Assembly: GCA_024291935.2 (NCBI GenBank)
Contig: CM044322.1
Location: 70,857,405-70,921,404 of the forward strand
Direction: 5' to 3'
DNA length: 64,000 nucleotides
DNA from: Okapia johnstoni
Taxonomy: Eukaryota; Chordata; Mammalia; Artiodactyla; Giraffidae
The translations under genes were made by a program, and so were the position numbers. The notes beneath the pieces are model-generated. The model ran no database searches. It had not been told where the DNA came from and was given only the letters and a program-made list of their open reading frames with translations. Below are positions 12,481 through 24,249 of the stretch, in pieces; the stretch's first letter is position 1; each line of letters starts with the position of its first letter.

Positions 12481-12569
12481 TGAGCCATCCCTTTGTCACC
12501 TGGAGACCAGGAGTCTGAAACTTGAGGGGTGTCAGTCACTGATGTTCAGGTGTCAGTTTTCTTCTTGCC

Positions 12570-12745
12570 TTAGCTCAGTGCTTCTCAACCAGGGGATATT
12601 TGGTGATGTCTGGAGACATTTTATCACAATCGGGTTGTGGGGGGGTATGGAATGTGTATCAGGCATCTAGGGTATAGAGGTCAATAGCCTATAAAGCATA
12701 GGGCAGCCTCACACCTAAGAATTACCCCAGTCCCAAACATCATGG
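12570..12745 (+). repeat. MER5A DNA transposon remnant
   Basis: 'cagtgcttctcaaccaggggatatttggtgatgtctggagacatttt' at the left and 'aagaattaccccagtcccaaac' at the right match MER5A, a short non-autonomous hAT element. Confidence 0.75.
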
Positions 12746-12749
12746 AGAA

Positions 12750-14040
12750 TCCCTGTGTGGAAGGTCAGGACAGGCCAGTTTCCTGGTTGGTCTTCTGGGC
12801 TGAGGAGCCAGCCAGAGCTCCCACTGCCCTGGAACTGAGCAGTTCAAGGACTGTGTGTGTACGGAAAGGGGCAGAGACAGGCCAGTTCTTTCTTGGCCCC
12901 CTGAGGCTTGTGTACCTGCTAGGGGCCCTGGGCAGGCCTCCAGTGGAAGACTAACCTCTCTCCTGTATCCCCTGAAGGAATAGAACAGATGCCTACCTGC
13001 TTGGGCAGGTGAGTTTGGTTCCAGAAGGGGAGATGGTTACCAAGGCTGCCAGCTGAGGTCATAGGGAGGGGCGCCAGGGCCAGGGGTAGGGGAACTGGAG
13101 GTGCTCGCAGGGGCCCAGGTGATCGGGGTGCCCAGGCTGGCAGAAGGCACATGAGGTTGGGAGAGCCTCTGGGAAGGGGCTGGCACGGCTCCCACCCAGC
13201 CTTCTGGAAAGTGAGAAGAACAGATGCTGTGACTGTCAGATGAGATGCTCCTGGCACTTTGGGAAATTGCAGAATTAACCAAAGGACGGTTGCTTTCAGG
13301 GAACACAAGCAGGGGCGCAGTGTGCACAGCTGGGCTGCACTCTGGGGACTCCCTTTCCTGGAAGAGCAGCAAGCAGGGGTCCTCTTGCCTGGCTTCTGGG
13401 CCGCCTGTGGGTCGGGGCTGGGGGGAGAGGGGGATGAAGCAGAGGGTCGGATCTGGGGGCAGAGCAGGGTCAGGTCAGAGTCGGCCCGTCTGCACGCAGC
13501 TTGGAGCCTGGCAAGTGGCAGGGTTGTTTGGAGGTCATCTCATCTCTACTCCTGCTCCTGGGTCCAGCCTCAGCAGACGGTGTCCTGCTGGCTGAGGATC
13601 CACACAGAGGGGCCCTCAGCAGGAATGCGAATTCACCAGCTGTTACTTGCAGAGCCCCCAGAAGCAGCAGCCATCTCTCTCTGGAAGCTTCATGGACAAA
13701 GAGGCATGGGCCTGAGGGTCTGCAGGGAGCCTGCACTTCCTCCTGGTGGAGAGCTGGGCGGCAGGAGGGTCCGCAGCTGGCGCGGTGCGGTCCCCTCCTG
13801 GATGCTCACCGGGGAGAGGGAGCCGGTGTGACGGAGCACCACGTTGCTCGGGGTAACGGAGGAAGGCTCAGACCAGAGCCAGCTGGCTGGGTCCCGCTCA
13901 GAGGCAGGAGGCTCAGACGCCACCGTGCTTCTAGACCTATTAAAAGAACAGGAAAGGAGAGGATGATAACAGTGTCCCAAGAGGGGATGGTTTTAACTGC
14001 AATGTGGAGCTAATTTAGACCCAAAGAAAACGCTTTCTTT
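12750..14040. other. Intergenic, GC-rich
   Basis: No exon or RNA gene was recognised. Open frames of up to 190 codons occur on both strands at 13,240-14,010 without domains or supporting splice structure. Confidence 0.55.
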
Positions 14041-14042
14041 TC

Positions 14043-14455
14043 TGTTTTTTTAATTGGGTATAGCTGACTTACAATACTGTGTTAGTTTCAGGTGTACTAT
14101 ATAGCTGATTCAAAATATTGTGTTTGTTTCAAGTGTACACACACACACATACATACAGATGTATTCTAGAGTATTTTCCATTATGGGTTATTATGAGATA
14201 ATGAATATAATTCCCTGTGATACACAGTAAATCCTTGTTGTGTATATATTATACATATAGTGGTGTATATCTGTTAATCCTAATTTTATCCCTTCCCACC
14301 CTTCACCCGTAAGTTTGTTTTCTGTACCTGTGTGTTGGTTTCTGTTTCATAAATAGATTCAGTTGTATTACTTTTTAGGTTCTGCATATAGGTAATATCA
14401 TACATCACATTTATCTTTCTCTGTCTGACTCACTTAGTATGGTATTCCCAAAGAG
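14043..14455 (-). repeat. L1 3' end, 5'-truncated (reverse)
   Basis: Begins with T-rich 'ttttttaattgggtatagctgacttacaatactgtgttagtttcaggtgta', the reverse complement of an artiodactyl L1 3' UTR, and ends near the 'gtctgactcacttagtatgg' block. A short CA/TA run lies inside. A 7-bp direct repeat (gctttct at 14032-14038 and 14457-14463) may be the target-site duplication. Confidence 0.8.
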
Positions 14456-14464
14456 AGCTTTCTA

Positions 14465-17200
14465 AAGCCAGGATGTCAGACAAACGGCAGGGGAGCGGTG
14501 GAGTCTCTCTCCGGGGTCAGGGACCTGCCTGCCTGCCGTCCTGGCTAAAGCCCCCCAGTCAGGTGGTCCTGGGGCATCGCTCTGTCCTTCCTGGCAGACC
14601 CTATGCTTTCTTGCTCCTGGAGCTGCAGCAGCTGAATTACAGATGGGAGACTGGGGGGCGGGAGCCAAGGACTCCGACCCTCTAGAGGCCCCTGGGCAGG
14701 GGCCAGGGAGCCCACAGGGGAGGCAGTTGTCCTGTCTCCCCTTGGAAAGTGAACCGGCCATCATGAGGGCCACTCGTGACTGGAAGGCGAGCAGGAGCGG
14801 AGGGCGAGGGGCAGCAGAGAGGCCAGGGGTCCCGCTCCTCATTTGCTGCAGTGTCATCCGTCTCCTTGTCACAACTCTCTCCAGGGAGCCAGCGGGCCGA
14901 CAGATGCGCCCCTGAGGAGGGGGCTGCCAGCTTCCCTTGGAGCTCCCTTGGAGGCTGCCGGCTTCTCCCCATCCCAGTCCCTGCTCCCCTGGAGCTGCTG
15001 CATTGTTAGCCTGCGCCCCGGGGGACAGACTGCAGATGGAGCAAGGCGGGTGTCTGTTTTGTTTTGGGGGTGGGGGAGTCTCTGAACCAAGAACCTATTT
15101 GGCTAATGAAGTTGTAATTACTCCCCAGCTCACTAATAGGATGAAAACCCACGGCTCCACCAGAGCCACTGATGGACCGAGCGTGCCTGACAGCTCTGAA
15201 GAGGGCCGGGTGTCCGATGCTGGAGATGGAAAAGCTGCTTACTGGGGAGGGAGAGGGCACAGAGGCTGTGCTTCTGGGAGCAGATCACACTGACACGGTC
15301 CTCAGTTCAGGCTAAGACTAGATTCCTGAGAATTATAATGCCACCTCTTCTGCCCCCAGTTTTCCCAAACCCAGCACAAGTCCCAGCTATCTGCTTTGGT
15401 GGGAGGTAGAGAGACAGCTGAAAATCCCAAACTATTTCTACCTGTCTTTAGAATGAATCTATTCACAGGTTTGTGCATATTTTGTTTCTTCTAGAAAAAC
15501 CCTCAGCCCTTTTGGATGCGGTCTGGTTGAGTGTAATGAGAAATGTGAGCCTGCTTTCTCCAAGGACGGCTTGGCTAAAAGGAAAGGCAGGGGCGGGGGG
15601 TTCGCTGGGGGCCGGGGACTTAGTGTTTGCTGGGAGGTTCCATGGAATGAGGGGATGGACCAGGACTCACACTGGACTTCACCTTCTGTAGGGCTGTTTC
15701 CTGAGGGACAGGATTTTACTTCCCGTCCAGGGATTGAACCTTGCTGCCCTTCTACCAGGGGCTAGAAGCTAGAAGCAAGATTTCCTGATTCTTACCCTGT
15801 TTAAAAGCAAAAACGCTTCAAGGAATCAAAAACTGCAAACCATGCACAGAGTTTATTATTAGAGACACAGCGCAGTGTATATGAGAGCACACAGAGAAAC
15901 ATTTATTTTTGTCAGAAACAGGGCAGAGATGCACACTGGGAGAGGAGTGTAGAGCACAGGGAAGTGATTTAAATCACCGAAATAGAGTCCTTCCGGGGCT
16001 TTGTTTACATTTGGCCAACACTTTGTTTCTCCTTTCACAACTGACAGGGCCTTGCACCCTCCCCAAGATGCACGCACAACTTTCTGCTAAGACGGATCCC
16101 ACCACAGAGGCTTATGGCTGCATGTCCACACTTATTATGGGGTGAGGCCCCCTCCCTTTTCAACCCCCAAGAGACCTTCCTGCACATGTGCAGAGAGGGA
16201 AGTCTTCCTTGACCTCAAGCGTAGCCATCTTATCTCTTTGCTTCAGCAGAGCGTAGCTTCTGCCACTAGCTTTGTCCTTGGAATATCTAAGTGAGAATGA
16301 CATTTGAATTTTGCTCTGCCTGACAAGAACCAGCTGTCCAGCTCAGGGGCCCATCTGTCTCCTAGCTCAGGTCCGAGCCACAGGGACAAAGTTGAGAGGG
16401 GTTGGGGTCCTCCAGGAGCCCCTGCCGGCTGAAGACTGTGCTAACGGCCCTTGTGCATGTCCATTCCAGCCCACATTCCATCCCCAGCAGTTAGCCTGTG
16501 GCCTTGACTGCAGCAGTCAGCCCAGGGCATCGTCTTGTGGAAAACTCGGGAAGGAGGCGCTTGTGGCTCGGGAGGAAGGACTTTCTGGTTTTTGTTTCGT
16601 GTGGAGGCTGTTGCTCAGCTTTGGGAGGGAGACGGATAGCAGATTTTAGCTTCTCTGGACCTCAGAGCTGATGGCATCGGTGATAGTCTCTGACAAACTC
16701 CCCTTCCTCAGGGAGGGGTGTCGGTGTGGAGCAGAAGGAGCCCTGAGTCCCATCCCTGTAAACGGGTGGTTCCTCCCGCAGAGCTCAGGCGTGGGCTCCT
16801 CAGTCTCAGGGGAAACGACCCCAAGGAGGTAACCATACCCAATTCCAATCTGGGCGAGAACTCACAGAGGTGAACCTGGCTGAGTTCTGCCCTGGGGTCA
16901 TTCTCTCTTGGGACAGACTCAGGCCTTCCAGATGTCTAGCCTTTTCCTCTTCTGCGGGTTGTCTGGCGGGGAGGGGGTTGTGCTGTGTCCTAACAGCTAG
17001 GCTGGAGAGAGAAGGGGCAGGAGGGAGGGAGGTTCAAGATGGACAGTTCTTTCAGTCCATCCAAAATGTAAAGAGTGGAAGACAAATCCTACCTGGCTTT
17101 CAAGTCAACACCACACAGACTAAACCACTAGCTGGGTCGAAGGAAGGAATCAGGCTAGGGAAAACATTCTAGAAGGCAGAAGAAGGGGGAAGTGTAAGGG
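14465..17200. other. Intergenic sequence
   Basis: No coding exon was recognised. The block 15,085-15,150, with several TAAT and ATTA cores, looks less random than its surroundings and could be a conserved element, but I cannot test this. Otherwise unremarkable. Confidence 0.5.
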
Positions 17201-17204
17201 GATT

Positions 17205-17700
17205 CATTCATTTATTTAAAGTTAACAAAGTATTATATAATACTTACTATGCGTCAGGCATTTTTCATATTTTAACTAATTTGATCCTTGGTGTTGTTTA
17301 GTCGCTAAGTCATGTCTAACTCTTTAGCGACCCCATGGACTGTAGCCCTCTAGGCTCATCTGTCCATGTGATTCTCCAGGCAAGAATACTGGAGTGGGTT
17401 GCCATTTCCTTCTCCAGGGGATCTTTTCCCACTCAGGGACTCAAACCTGCATCTCCTGCATTGGCAGGCAGATTCTTGACCTCTGAGCCACCAGGGAAAC
17501 CAAATTTGATCCTTACAGCAACCTAAAAGGTAGCTACAATGATAACCCCTGCTCTATAGATGAAGAAACTGAGGCAAAGCTAGGTAAGGTAAGCTGCCTG
17601 AGGTCACACAGCTGGGATCTGACTGACTGTCCCCCGAGCCCTGGCTCTTGCTCGGTACTTGAGGCTGACTCGTGGAAGGATACATGCCTGTGGCTTCGCT
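17205..17700 (-). repeat. MIR SINE (reverse) split by a Bov-A2
   Basis: The left part (to 17,289) carries the reversed MIR block 'cttactatgcgtcaggcattttt'. The right part (from 17,503) resumes with 'ccttacagcaacctaaaaggtag...atgaagaaactgaggc' and 'ggtcacacagctggg'. The two halves are contiguous in MIR once the inserted Bov-A2 and one copy of the duplicated target are removed. Confidence 0.8.
17290..17502 (-). mobile_element. Bov-A2 SINE (reverse)
   Basis: The minus strand opens with 'ggtttccctggtggctcagaggtcaagaatctgcctgccaatgcagg' and runs through 'ccactccagtattcttgcctggag' to 'tggggtcgctaaagagttagacatgacttagcgac'. This is the ruminant-specific Bov-A2 SINE. Perfect 12-bp target-site duplications (aatttgatcctt) flank it at 17278-17289 and 17503-17514. 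It lies in intergenic DNA, inside a MIR. Confidence 0.92.
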
Positions 17701-17939
17701 GTCCCTCGTCGCCAGGGGCTGCAGGCACTCACAGCCCTTCCCTGAGTTCTCTGGGCTTTTTTGGAGTGGGGTCAGGAGCTCGCATGTGCTACGACAGCAG
17801 AGCAGAGCAGAAAGGGACCAACCGCTGCTGGATCCCGTGAAGAGCTAGAAGGGGCCACTCTGGCGTGAGGTCTCTGAAGCAAGATGCCGGGGATAACTCT
17901 TCACAGAGACGCCTGTTCACACCCAAGTGTAGCCGTGAG

Positions 17940-18160
17940 AGCTGAGGTTTCAGAGTCAGAAAGACCTGACAGCTGGTTCTGGCTTCGTCACCCATCTCAG
18001 GCCAGAGAGTCAGCCGTGTGGAGCTGCAGTTTCCTCGTGCGTAACAGGATATAAAGCTACCTCCTCAGAGGGCTGGTGTGAGGTTAAGAGACCATTTGCG
18101 TAAAGCACACAGCCTCTGCCTCGCACAGTTGGCCGGCATCAATGTTATTATTTACTCTTC
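17940..18160 (+). repeat. MIR SINE
   Basis: MIR blocks in order: 'gaggtttcagagtcagaaagacctg', 'gctgcagtttcctcgtgcgtaacagg', 'gaggttaagagaccatttgcgtaaagcacacagcctctgcc'. Confidence 0.7.
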
Positions 18161-18521
18161 TCCCGAGTCACTTAATGTAGATGCACTGTGACCCAAATAC
18201 CAGCTGGTGCCTCTCGCCCCTTTGACATCTGTGTATAAATGGCTTAGTTGCCTGCCAATTCCATGGTCTGTGGAAGTCAAAGTCTCCCATAATTCTTGCT
18301 AATTCCTGAGGTCTTGTGCTCTGACCTCTACATTCTCCTGTGGTCTCTGCTTCCCTTTTCATCAATTTGGATGTAGCATTCACCAACTTTGCTAGTTTCT
18401 GTAAAACATTGACTCACACAAAGCTAATCCATCAATTGGGTAGACTAGACTGACAATTTGGGGGCAGTGGGTAGGGCCACATCCCAGAGTTCCTAGGCTT
18501 TTTTTGGTGGATCCGCTAATC

Positions 18522-18685
18522 TAGGGGTCCTCAAACATCAGTCTGCCTCGAGGGTTTCTTAAAACACAGATTCCAGAGTTTCTGAGATAGTAGATGGTGG
18601 CCAGGGCAAGAAATCTGCATTTTTTAGTAAACTCCCAAGTGATCCTACTGCTGCAGGTCTGAGGACCACACTCTGAAAGCACTGC
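18522..18685 (+). repeat. Short hAT-type DNA transposon (MER-like)
   Basis: 'aggggtcctcaaacatcag' at the left, 'ttaaaacacagattccagagtttctgag' in the middle and 'ggaccacactctgaaagcactg' at the right resemble the common mammalian non-autonomous hAT-Charlie elements. The exact MER family is uncertain. The right terminus is repeated (next entry). Confidence 0.55.
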
Positions 18686-18745
18686 TTGTCTAAGGACCAC
18701 ACCCTGACACCACTGCTGGTCCAGGGACCGTACTGTGAGACCACT
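18650..18745 (+). repeat. Three tandem copies of a ~32-bp unit
   Basis: Units begin 'gctgcaggtctgagg', 'gcttgtctaagg' and 'gctggtccaggg' and each ends in a form of 'cact'. They are 31-34 bp long and moderately diverged. The first coincides with the right end of the preceding transposon remnant, so the end appears to have been triplicated. Confidence 0.65.
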
Positions 18746-19844
18746 CCTCTCGTCTTCCTTCTGATGTCACCATGCCGCAGCTGTCTCTTGCCCCGGATTG
18801 CTCCGGGATCCTCAGACCTCCCCCCTCTGTCATGGAGGCTTCCCTCAATGCTCTATGGGAACGCTCCACCCAGATCAGTCCCAGATGCTCCACTAGTAGG
18901 ATTCAGCCCTTTTAGAGGGCAATTGTGATTTTAAATATATCCTCAGTAATTTCGTTTTTTTGTTTGTTTGTTTCAGAGTGATCGATCTACTCTCGCCCAC
19001 CAGCCACAGCTTGCCCTTCCCTAGTTCTCTTGAAGTTGAGTTCCTGTTGAGGTTAAGATGAGTTCCTACGGAACCCTGGCCAGGACCCTACCAGACCCAT
19101 CCCTGTCTACACAAAGCCGTGCTTCTCTGCTGAGGGTCTGAGGCTCATCAGCGGCAAGTTCTTGGTGGGGGTGGGGTGGGGTGGGAGTGGGGGCTGGGAC
19201 CTGGGGCTGCTGGGCCGCAGCTGTGGCTCCAAATTGCTCAGAGGCCCGCTGCCTGGTCTGCGCTTCAGCAGGAACCACATCAAACAAATGGGCTCTGATG
19301 CATTAAGTGGGGAGGGGGAGGCTGAATTAGGCCCTCCCCCACCTGCCCCCACCTAATGCAGTGTTGAGCGGTAGAGGCTGCTTTGATGAGGGGGACCATA
19401 ACGAATTCCCAGATTCCATCCCTTCAGGGGCAGCTGGACAAGAGGGGGTATAGCCTTCACTCTTAATAAAGATTGGAAGATGACTTGCTCCCTCCCACTG
19501 GGTCAGTTAATCCAGCTCCACACTGGGGATTAGCATTTCTAATGGGCTGGGAGGCGCAGTCTTCAGAAGACGGCGGATGAGGGATGACAGATTTTCTGGG
19601 GGTCCCTGGGGCTCTGAAGGGAGGCCGGCCTCTCTTTGTTTGGACTCAGTTGAATTGAGGTCCGTGTTCTTCGAGTAAGACAGTCGCTTCATCTCTCTAC
19701 TTCTGTGCTCTTGAGTGGGAGCTCCTGCTCTAAAAATGGGCCAGCGGACCCCCCAAATATATCCAAGTCCAAAATCCAAATATCCAAAAGGATGACACAG
19801 AAGTTTCAGATTCACCTGGTTACTTCTTTCCTTCAAAGGCACAG

Positions 19845-20900
19845 CCCTCTCATTCATCCATATTCATTCTGTCCTTACTGTGTGCCGGGCTGGCCTGTGG
19901 ACACAGAGGTGGAAAAATGGTGTTAATTCAGGCTGTTCATCAGTTAGTGAAAGAAGCAGAAAATAAGTGTTGTATGCCAAGCCCCTGGGAGAGACCTGAA
20001 ATAGGTGTTCTGGGGGCATAGAGAGGGAATCTTAACCAGAGTGCTCTGTGTGTGTGTGTGTGCGTACTTGTGCGGCCATAGCAGAATCAGGGAGGACTTC
20101 CTGAGACAGTGTCGCCTGCACATCTTGTTAAAGACACGTGACCCAGCACAGAGGCCACAGCCTGTGTTTCAGAAGCTGAGATGATCTGTAAGGAAAAACA
20201 TGGTTAGAGAGAGGATTGGGAAAGACGAAAGAGCCCGGAATTAGGTGTTTCAAGGCCTGGTTGTGAGCATCAGCTCAGTAATTATGAATTATCCGATTGG
20301 AGAGGTGTCTGTAAAGTTGAGAGGAAAGTATTTCAAGCCTGCCAACTTTTGAAGATAATTCATTTATTGAATCCACAGTTATTGAGCCCATTGTCCTGGA
20401 CACTGTCACATTGCTTTTGCTTACCCGGTAGTCTCCCTTGACAGTCTGAGTTTCCTGAGGACTGGAAATCTATCCTACTTATTTTATGTCATTAACTGGT
20501 CCAGAAAAAGTTGTTAATAGGTGCTTTTTGAGGGGAATTAAATTGCCAAAGTTGAGAAGTTTGAGAAATTGTATGTCAAAGGCACTAGAAATAGATTGGA
20601 ATGGCTAGAATTTAGGATATATGTGAGGAATAGTAAAAGTAATTAATAAGACTGCAGAGGTAAGGGTCAGATCATGAAAGATCTAACATGTCAAACCAAG
20701 GAGTTTAGATTTTATCTTATTGTAGCAAACTTGAAGTTTTCAAGTAAAGGAGTGATATGATCAGATTTGTGTTTTAGGTCTTTTGGCTGCAGTTTCAAGA
20801 GGGAGTAGGCAACACAAGAGGCAAGGACACTGTCAATCCAGGTCGAGGCCTCGGACTGATGTTGGGACAGTGCAGATGAATGCAAGGAGCAAATTTCTGA
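19845..20900 (-). repeat. L2 LINE, long diverged copy (reverse)
   Basis: Starts with 'cattcatccatattcattctgtccttactgtgtgccgggctgg' and, after diverged sequence, ends with 'aaagatctaacatgtcaaaccaaggagtttagattttatcttattg' and 'aaaggagtgatatgatcagatttgtgtttt', the familiar reversed L2 order. A (TG)n run lies at 20,048-20,063. No reading frame survives. Confidence 0.7.
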
Positions 20901-21457
20901 GACAGTTTGTGAACTTGAGAGTGGTAAGGTCTTTCTTGCATCAGAACAAGTGCACAGGGAAACTCAGAAGTGGTGTGTGATAAACCCAATGAGTTATTCA
21001 GAAGGAGCTAGACCTGGAAATACGTTCTTATTTTAATCTAGTGAAGCAGTAACTCCTCAAGTCAACGATCTTTCCTGAGGGAAGAATAAACACCAGTGGC
21101 TTGGAACTTGGTGGTTTTTGTCCCAGAGATTTGGGCCTGCATTTGCAGGGGAATCTTTTTGCCTATATTTCCCTTGACTGCCTATAAATCACTAGTTACC
21201 TTTCTGCACAAGCAAAACCACTGTAAGCCCCACACCGCCCTGAGGAAAGGGAGAGGGCTAGCAAAGTCCGGGTGCATCCCTCGCCATTCACGCTTCCTGG
21301 TGATGGTCTTCAGCCACTCCTCAGGGAAAACGTGACTACTGCAGGCCAAAGCATCAGGAAAGGAGGCATGGGGGAGCTGGAGCAATGTTCCTAACCAACA
21401 GAGGCCTCTCTGGTTCCTTCCCTTCTCTCTTTGCTCATTGGTTGATACTCCCTTGAG

Positions 21458-21655
21458 TCTATTTTTTTCAAATTTAATTTTATTTTTAATTGGAGAATAA
21501 TTACTTTACAATATTTTGATGGCTTCTGCCATACACCAACATGAATCAGCCATAAGTATGCTTATACCCCTTCCTCTTCAATCTCTCTCCCACCTCCCAC
21601 CCTATCCACCCCTCTAGGTCGTCACACTGGCCCTGGGCTTCCTGTGTCACAGACA
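21458..21655 (-). repeat. L1 3' UTR fragment (reverse)
   Basis: 'taattggagaataattactttacaatattttgatggcttctgccatacaccaacatgaatcagccataagtatgc' followed by 'ccctcttcaatctctctcccacctcccaccctatccacccctctagg'-type sequence is the reverse of the bovid L1 3' UTR. Confidence 0.8.
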
Positions 21656-22000
21656 GCCTTTGAGTCTATTAGGAGGGGCTTTTGGTTTGTCATAAGCAGT
21701 TTTATTCATTCTTTCTACAATATTTAGTATTAAAATTCAACAATATTAAATTGCAACAGATACAAGGCCAGGCATGTGATAGTGCTCTTCCATCTCAGGG
21801 CATGCCTGCACAGGCGGAGCGGCCAGCAGGCAGCCCAGCCTGGCGCTTCTCTAGAGGCAGTGGTGCAGAAGCACACAGGCAGCTGCAGTGAACCAACAGT
21901 GTCTCCCTGACGGAGCACATTCCTGCACCACTCCTACACTGAAAACACAGATTGTGCCAATGAGTTTTCCAGGATACGACCAACTTCAAAATGGGGGCTG

Positions 22001-22170
22001 GTGGGACTGCCCTGGTGGTCCAGTGGCTAAGACTTCACATTCCCAAAGCAGGAGGCCCGGGTTCAATCCCTGGTCAGAGAACTAGATCCTGTATGCTGCT
22101 ATGAAGATCAGAGATCCCACATGCTGCCACTGACTCAGTGCAGCCAAATAAATAACCTTAACAAAAGATA
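22001..22170 (+). mobile_element. Bov-tA-type tRNA-derived SINE
   Basis: Begins 'gggactgccctggtggtccagtggctaagac', contains the tRNA-like B box 'gggttcaatccctgg', and ends with 'cagtgcagccaaataaataacc'. A short direct repeat (ggggctg) on both sides is compatible with a target-site duplication. Confidence 0.85.
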
Positions 22171-22240
22171 GGGGCTGCTATCACAGAATTAATTCTGTGT
22201 GTATGCTGCCTAATGCCCATGAAAAACCCTATGATTCATT

Positions 22241-22507
22241 TCTTTGTATATATAATTTTATTTTTTAATTTTTTAAAAAATTTATTTTGGCTGCACGGGG
22301 TCTTCATTGTTCACATGGGTGTCTCCCTGGGGTGGGGGTGGGGTTTCCCATTGCGGAGCGCAGGCTGTGGGGTATGGGCCAGCAGAAGTGGTGCATAAGC
22401 ATAGTTGCCCTGCAGCATGTGGGATCTTCCTGGACGAGGGGTCAAATCTGTATCCCCTGCATTGGCAGGTGGATTCGTAACCACTGGACCACCAGGGAAG
22501 TCTCCTC
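22241..22507 (-). mobile_element. CHR/Bov-tA SINE (reverse)
   Basis: The minus strand starts 'agacttccctggtggtccagtggttacgaatccacctgccaatgcagggg' and ends in an A-rich tail (T-rich on the plus strand at 22,256-22,285). A 9-bp direct repeat (tgattcatt at 22232-22240 and 22508-22516) flanks it. It lies about 80 bp past the NFASC poly(A) signal, facing the preceding SINE. Confidence 0.85.
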
Positions 22508-22604
22508 TGATTCATTCCTGTCATTAACCCCCAAACACCCCTCTTCTACCCACCAACTAAGGAAACCGAACAAATTACATGGCCAGAGTCCATTGTGAAC
22601 AACT

Positions 22605-22610
22605 TTTATT
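22605..22610 (-). promoter_or_regulatory. NFASC: Distal NFASC poly(A) signal (AATAAA)
   Basis: On the minus strand 'aaacatataataaaagttgttcacaatgg' gives a canonical AATAAA, with a likely cleavage region 10-25 bases further (about 22,582-22,595) and a T/G-containing stretch after it. It is the last hexamer before the SINE-rich intergenic part begins. Confidence 0.6.
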
Positions 22611-23290
22611 ATATGTTTAGTGTTCTCTATACAAAAGAAATCAGTTTTTTTTTACAGTGATTCAAAAAAAAATTCTGAATAATTTGGCCTTTCCATTGCT
22701 CATGCAGTCAGTTTATAAGTCCACATATTAGACGGTCCTCTATGACCCAGAAGCCTTCCCTGCTGAAGGTTGAGCATGACACCCTCAGATATGCATCTGT
22801 CGCTGACAACGTTGGTTAATGCAAAATAACTCAAAAAAAGGAAAGAACATGATGTGAGAGGGGTTAAAACAAGGTGTGCCATGGTGAGTTAAAATATTTA
22901 ACCAATGGGAAAAAAAGATCAGATCAATTTGTGGGTGTGTGGGTATGTGGGAAGAGATGGAGACATTTGGAAAAGATTTCCCTACTGAACGGAACAAACT
23001 GGAAAATGTGTGTCCTGGGGAGGCTGCAGGGCCAGAGGTCCCTGGGGCCCCACGTGGGGGAGGGTGGGGCAGGACAGAAGGCGGCCACATCACAGGCGAT
23101 TGGTGCTCGGTGCAGGAGGGTGTGAGGTTGGCAAAGAGCTGGGAGCTGGGCAGAGGACAACACTGACTGAGGGCACTGAATTTGGGAATCAGAAAGGAGA
23201 GCAGGGCAGAGTCCTCTGATCTGCATCCTTTTTGAAAAAGAAACAAGAGCTGTGCACAAAATTCTGGATTTCTTCTCCCAGAGTTTTGTG

Positions 23291-23296
23291 TTTATT
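23291..23296 (-). promoter_or_regulatory. NFASC: Alternative poly(A) signal (AATAAA)
   Basis: Canonical hexamer on the minus strand in 'agcaataaacacaaaac'. It would end the 3' UTR at about 5.1 kb. Use is unknown. Confidence 0.3.
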
Positions 23297-23714
23297 GCTT
23301 CACTGAAGTCTTTGCATGTGCTGCACTCCAGCCCGGCGGATCCGGGAGCAGAACTTCCACGGCCCTGCTCCCCCGCGGCGCCCTGCGGCCAGGGTGGAGG
23401 GGACAGAACCCTCCAGGCCCCTCTCACAGGGATGTAGTATGCTGGGGGCCCGATGCGTTACGAGGCAAGAGACGCCACCCAAGGGGAGAGGTTCGTGGTG
23501 ACTAACACCAATCAGCTGGTCCCTCTTCTCCAGGTTGAACAGCACAACCAGTTCACCACTGGCTGGCACAGACTGACTGATCTGGGACTCAGAAAAACCC
23601 TGTGATTTCATTTGTGGAGGTATAAGGGGATGCGGGAGAAGTAGAAAAAAATGTGGGCCAGATCTTAAGTAACATCACTGTGTCCAAGGCAGAAACATCG
23701 CTGTTTCCATCTGT

Positions 23715-23880
23715 GCTGAGATGAAAGAACACTGGACAAGGAGTCAGAAGGCCCGAGTTCAAGGCCAGACCTCACTTTGATTTACCAGCTGTGTGACCGC
23801 GGACAGTCCCTTCCCCTCTCTGGATTTTACCGTACAATGAGTCATGTCGATCAGATTAGCTCTGTGGTTCCTCTGCATGC
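23715..23880 (+). repeat. MIR SINE within the NFASC 3' UTR
   Basis: 'aacactggacaaggagtcagaaggcccgagttcaaggccagacctcac...ccagctgtgtgaccgcggacagtccc' follows MIR. It is antisense to the NFASC transcript. Confidence 0.8.
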
Positions 23881-24249
23881 TGAAATCTGATCCTGTTTAA
23901 GCTAGACACCTTTGTACCTATTTCACTTCCACTCTTATCATTATGAAACCACCGTTTAATACTAATAGACTGGTAGCAGCCACTGGTTTCGGCTTGAGAT
24001 GCCGTGTGGTGGGGTCTGGCGGCTTCCCTGGATGGCTTTCCTCCCTTCCCCGTCCCTTCTCAGAACCCGTTCTCAGTAGGGGAGGGAGGGAAGGGCGCTG
24101 CCCTGGCCTGGGCTGGGCAGGCTGTGCACAGCCATAAGTTCAGCTTGAACTCCCACGGGTGGCCCCTGCCTGGCCTAAAGGAGGGGCTTCCCAGGGGTTG
24201 GGCTCTGCAAAGGCCACTGAGTGTCCTCCTGTAATTTCAAGCTCTCTGC

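Noticed and set aside
22003..22160. tRNA gene suggested by B-box-like sequence
   Set aside because: The sequence is the tRNA-related head of a SINE with an A-rich tail. The cloverleaf is not intact. The same holds for the other SINE heads at 22,480, 32,590, 58,900 and 61,710.
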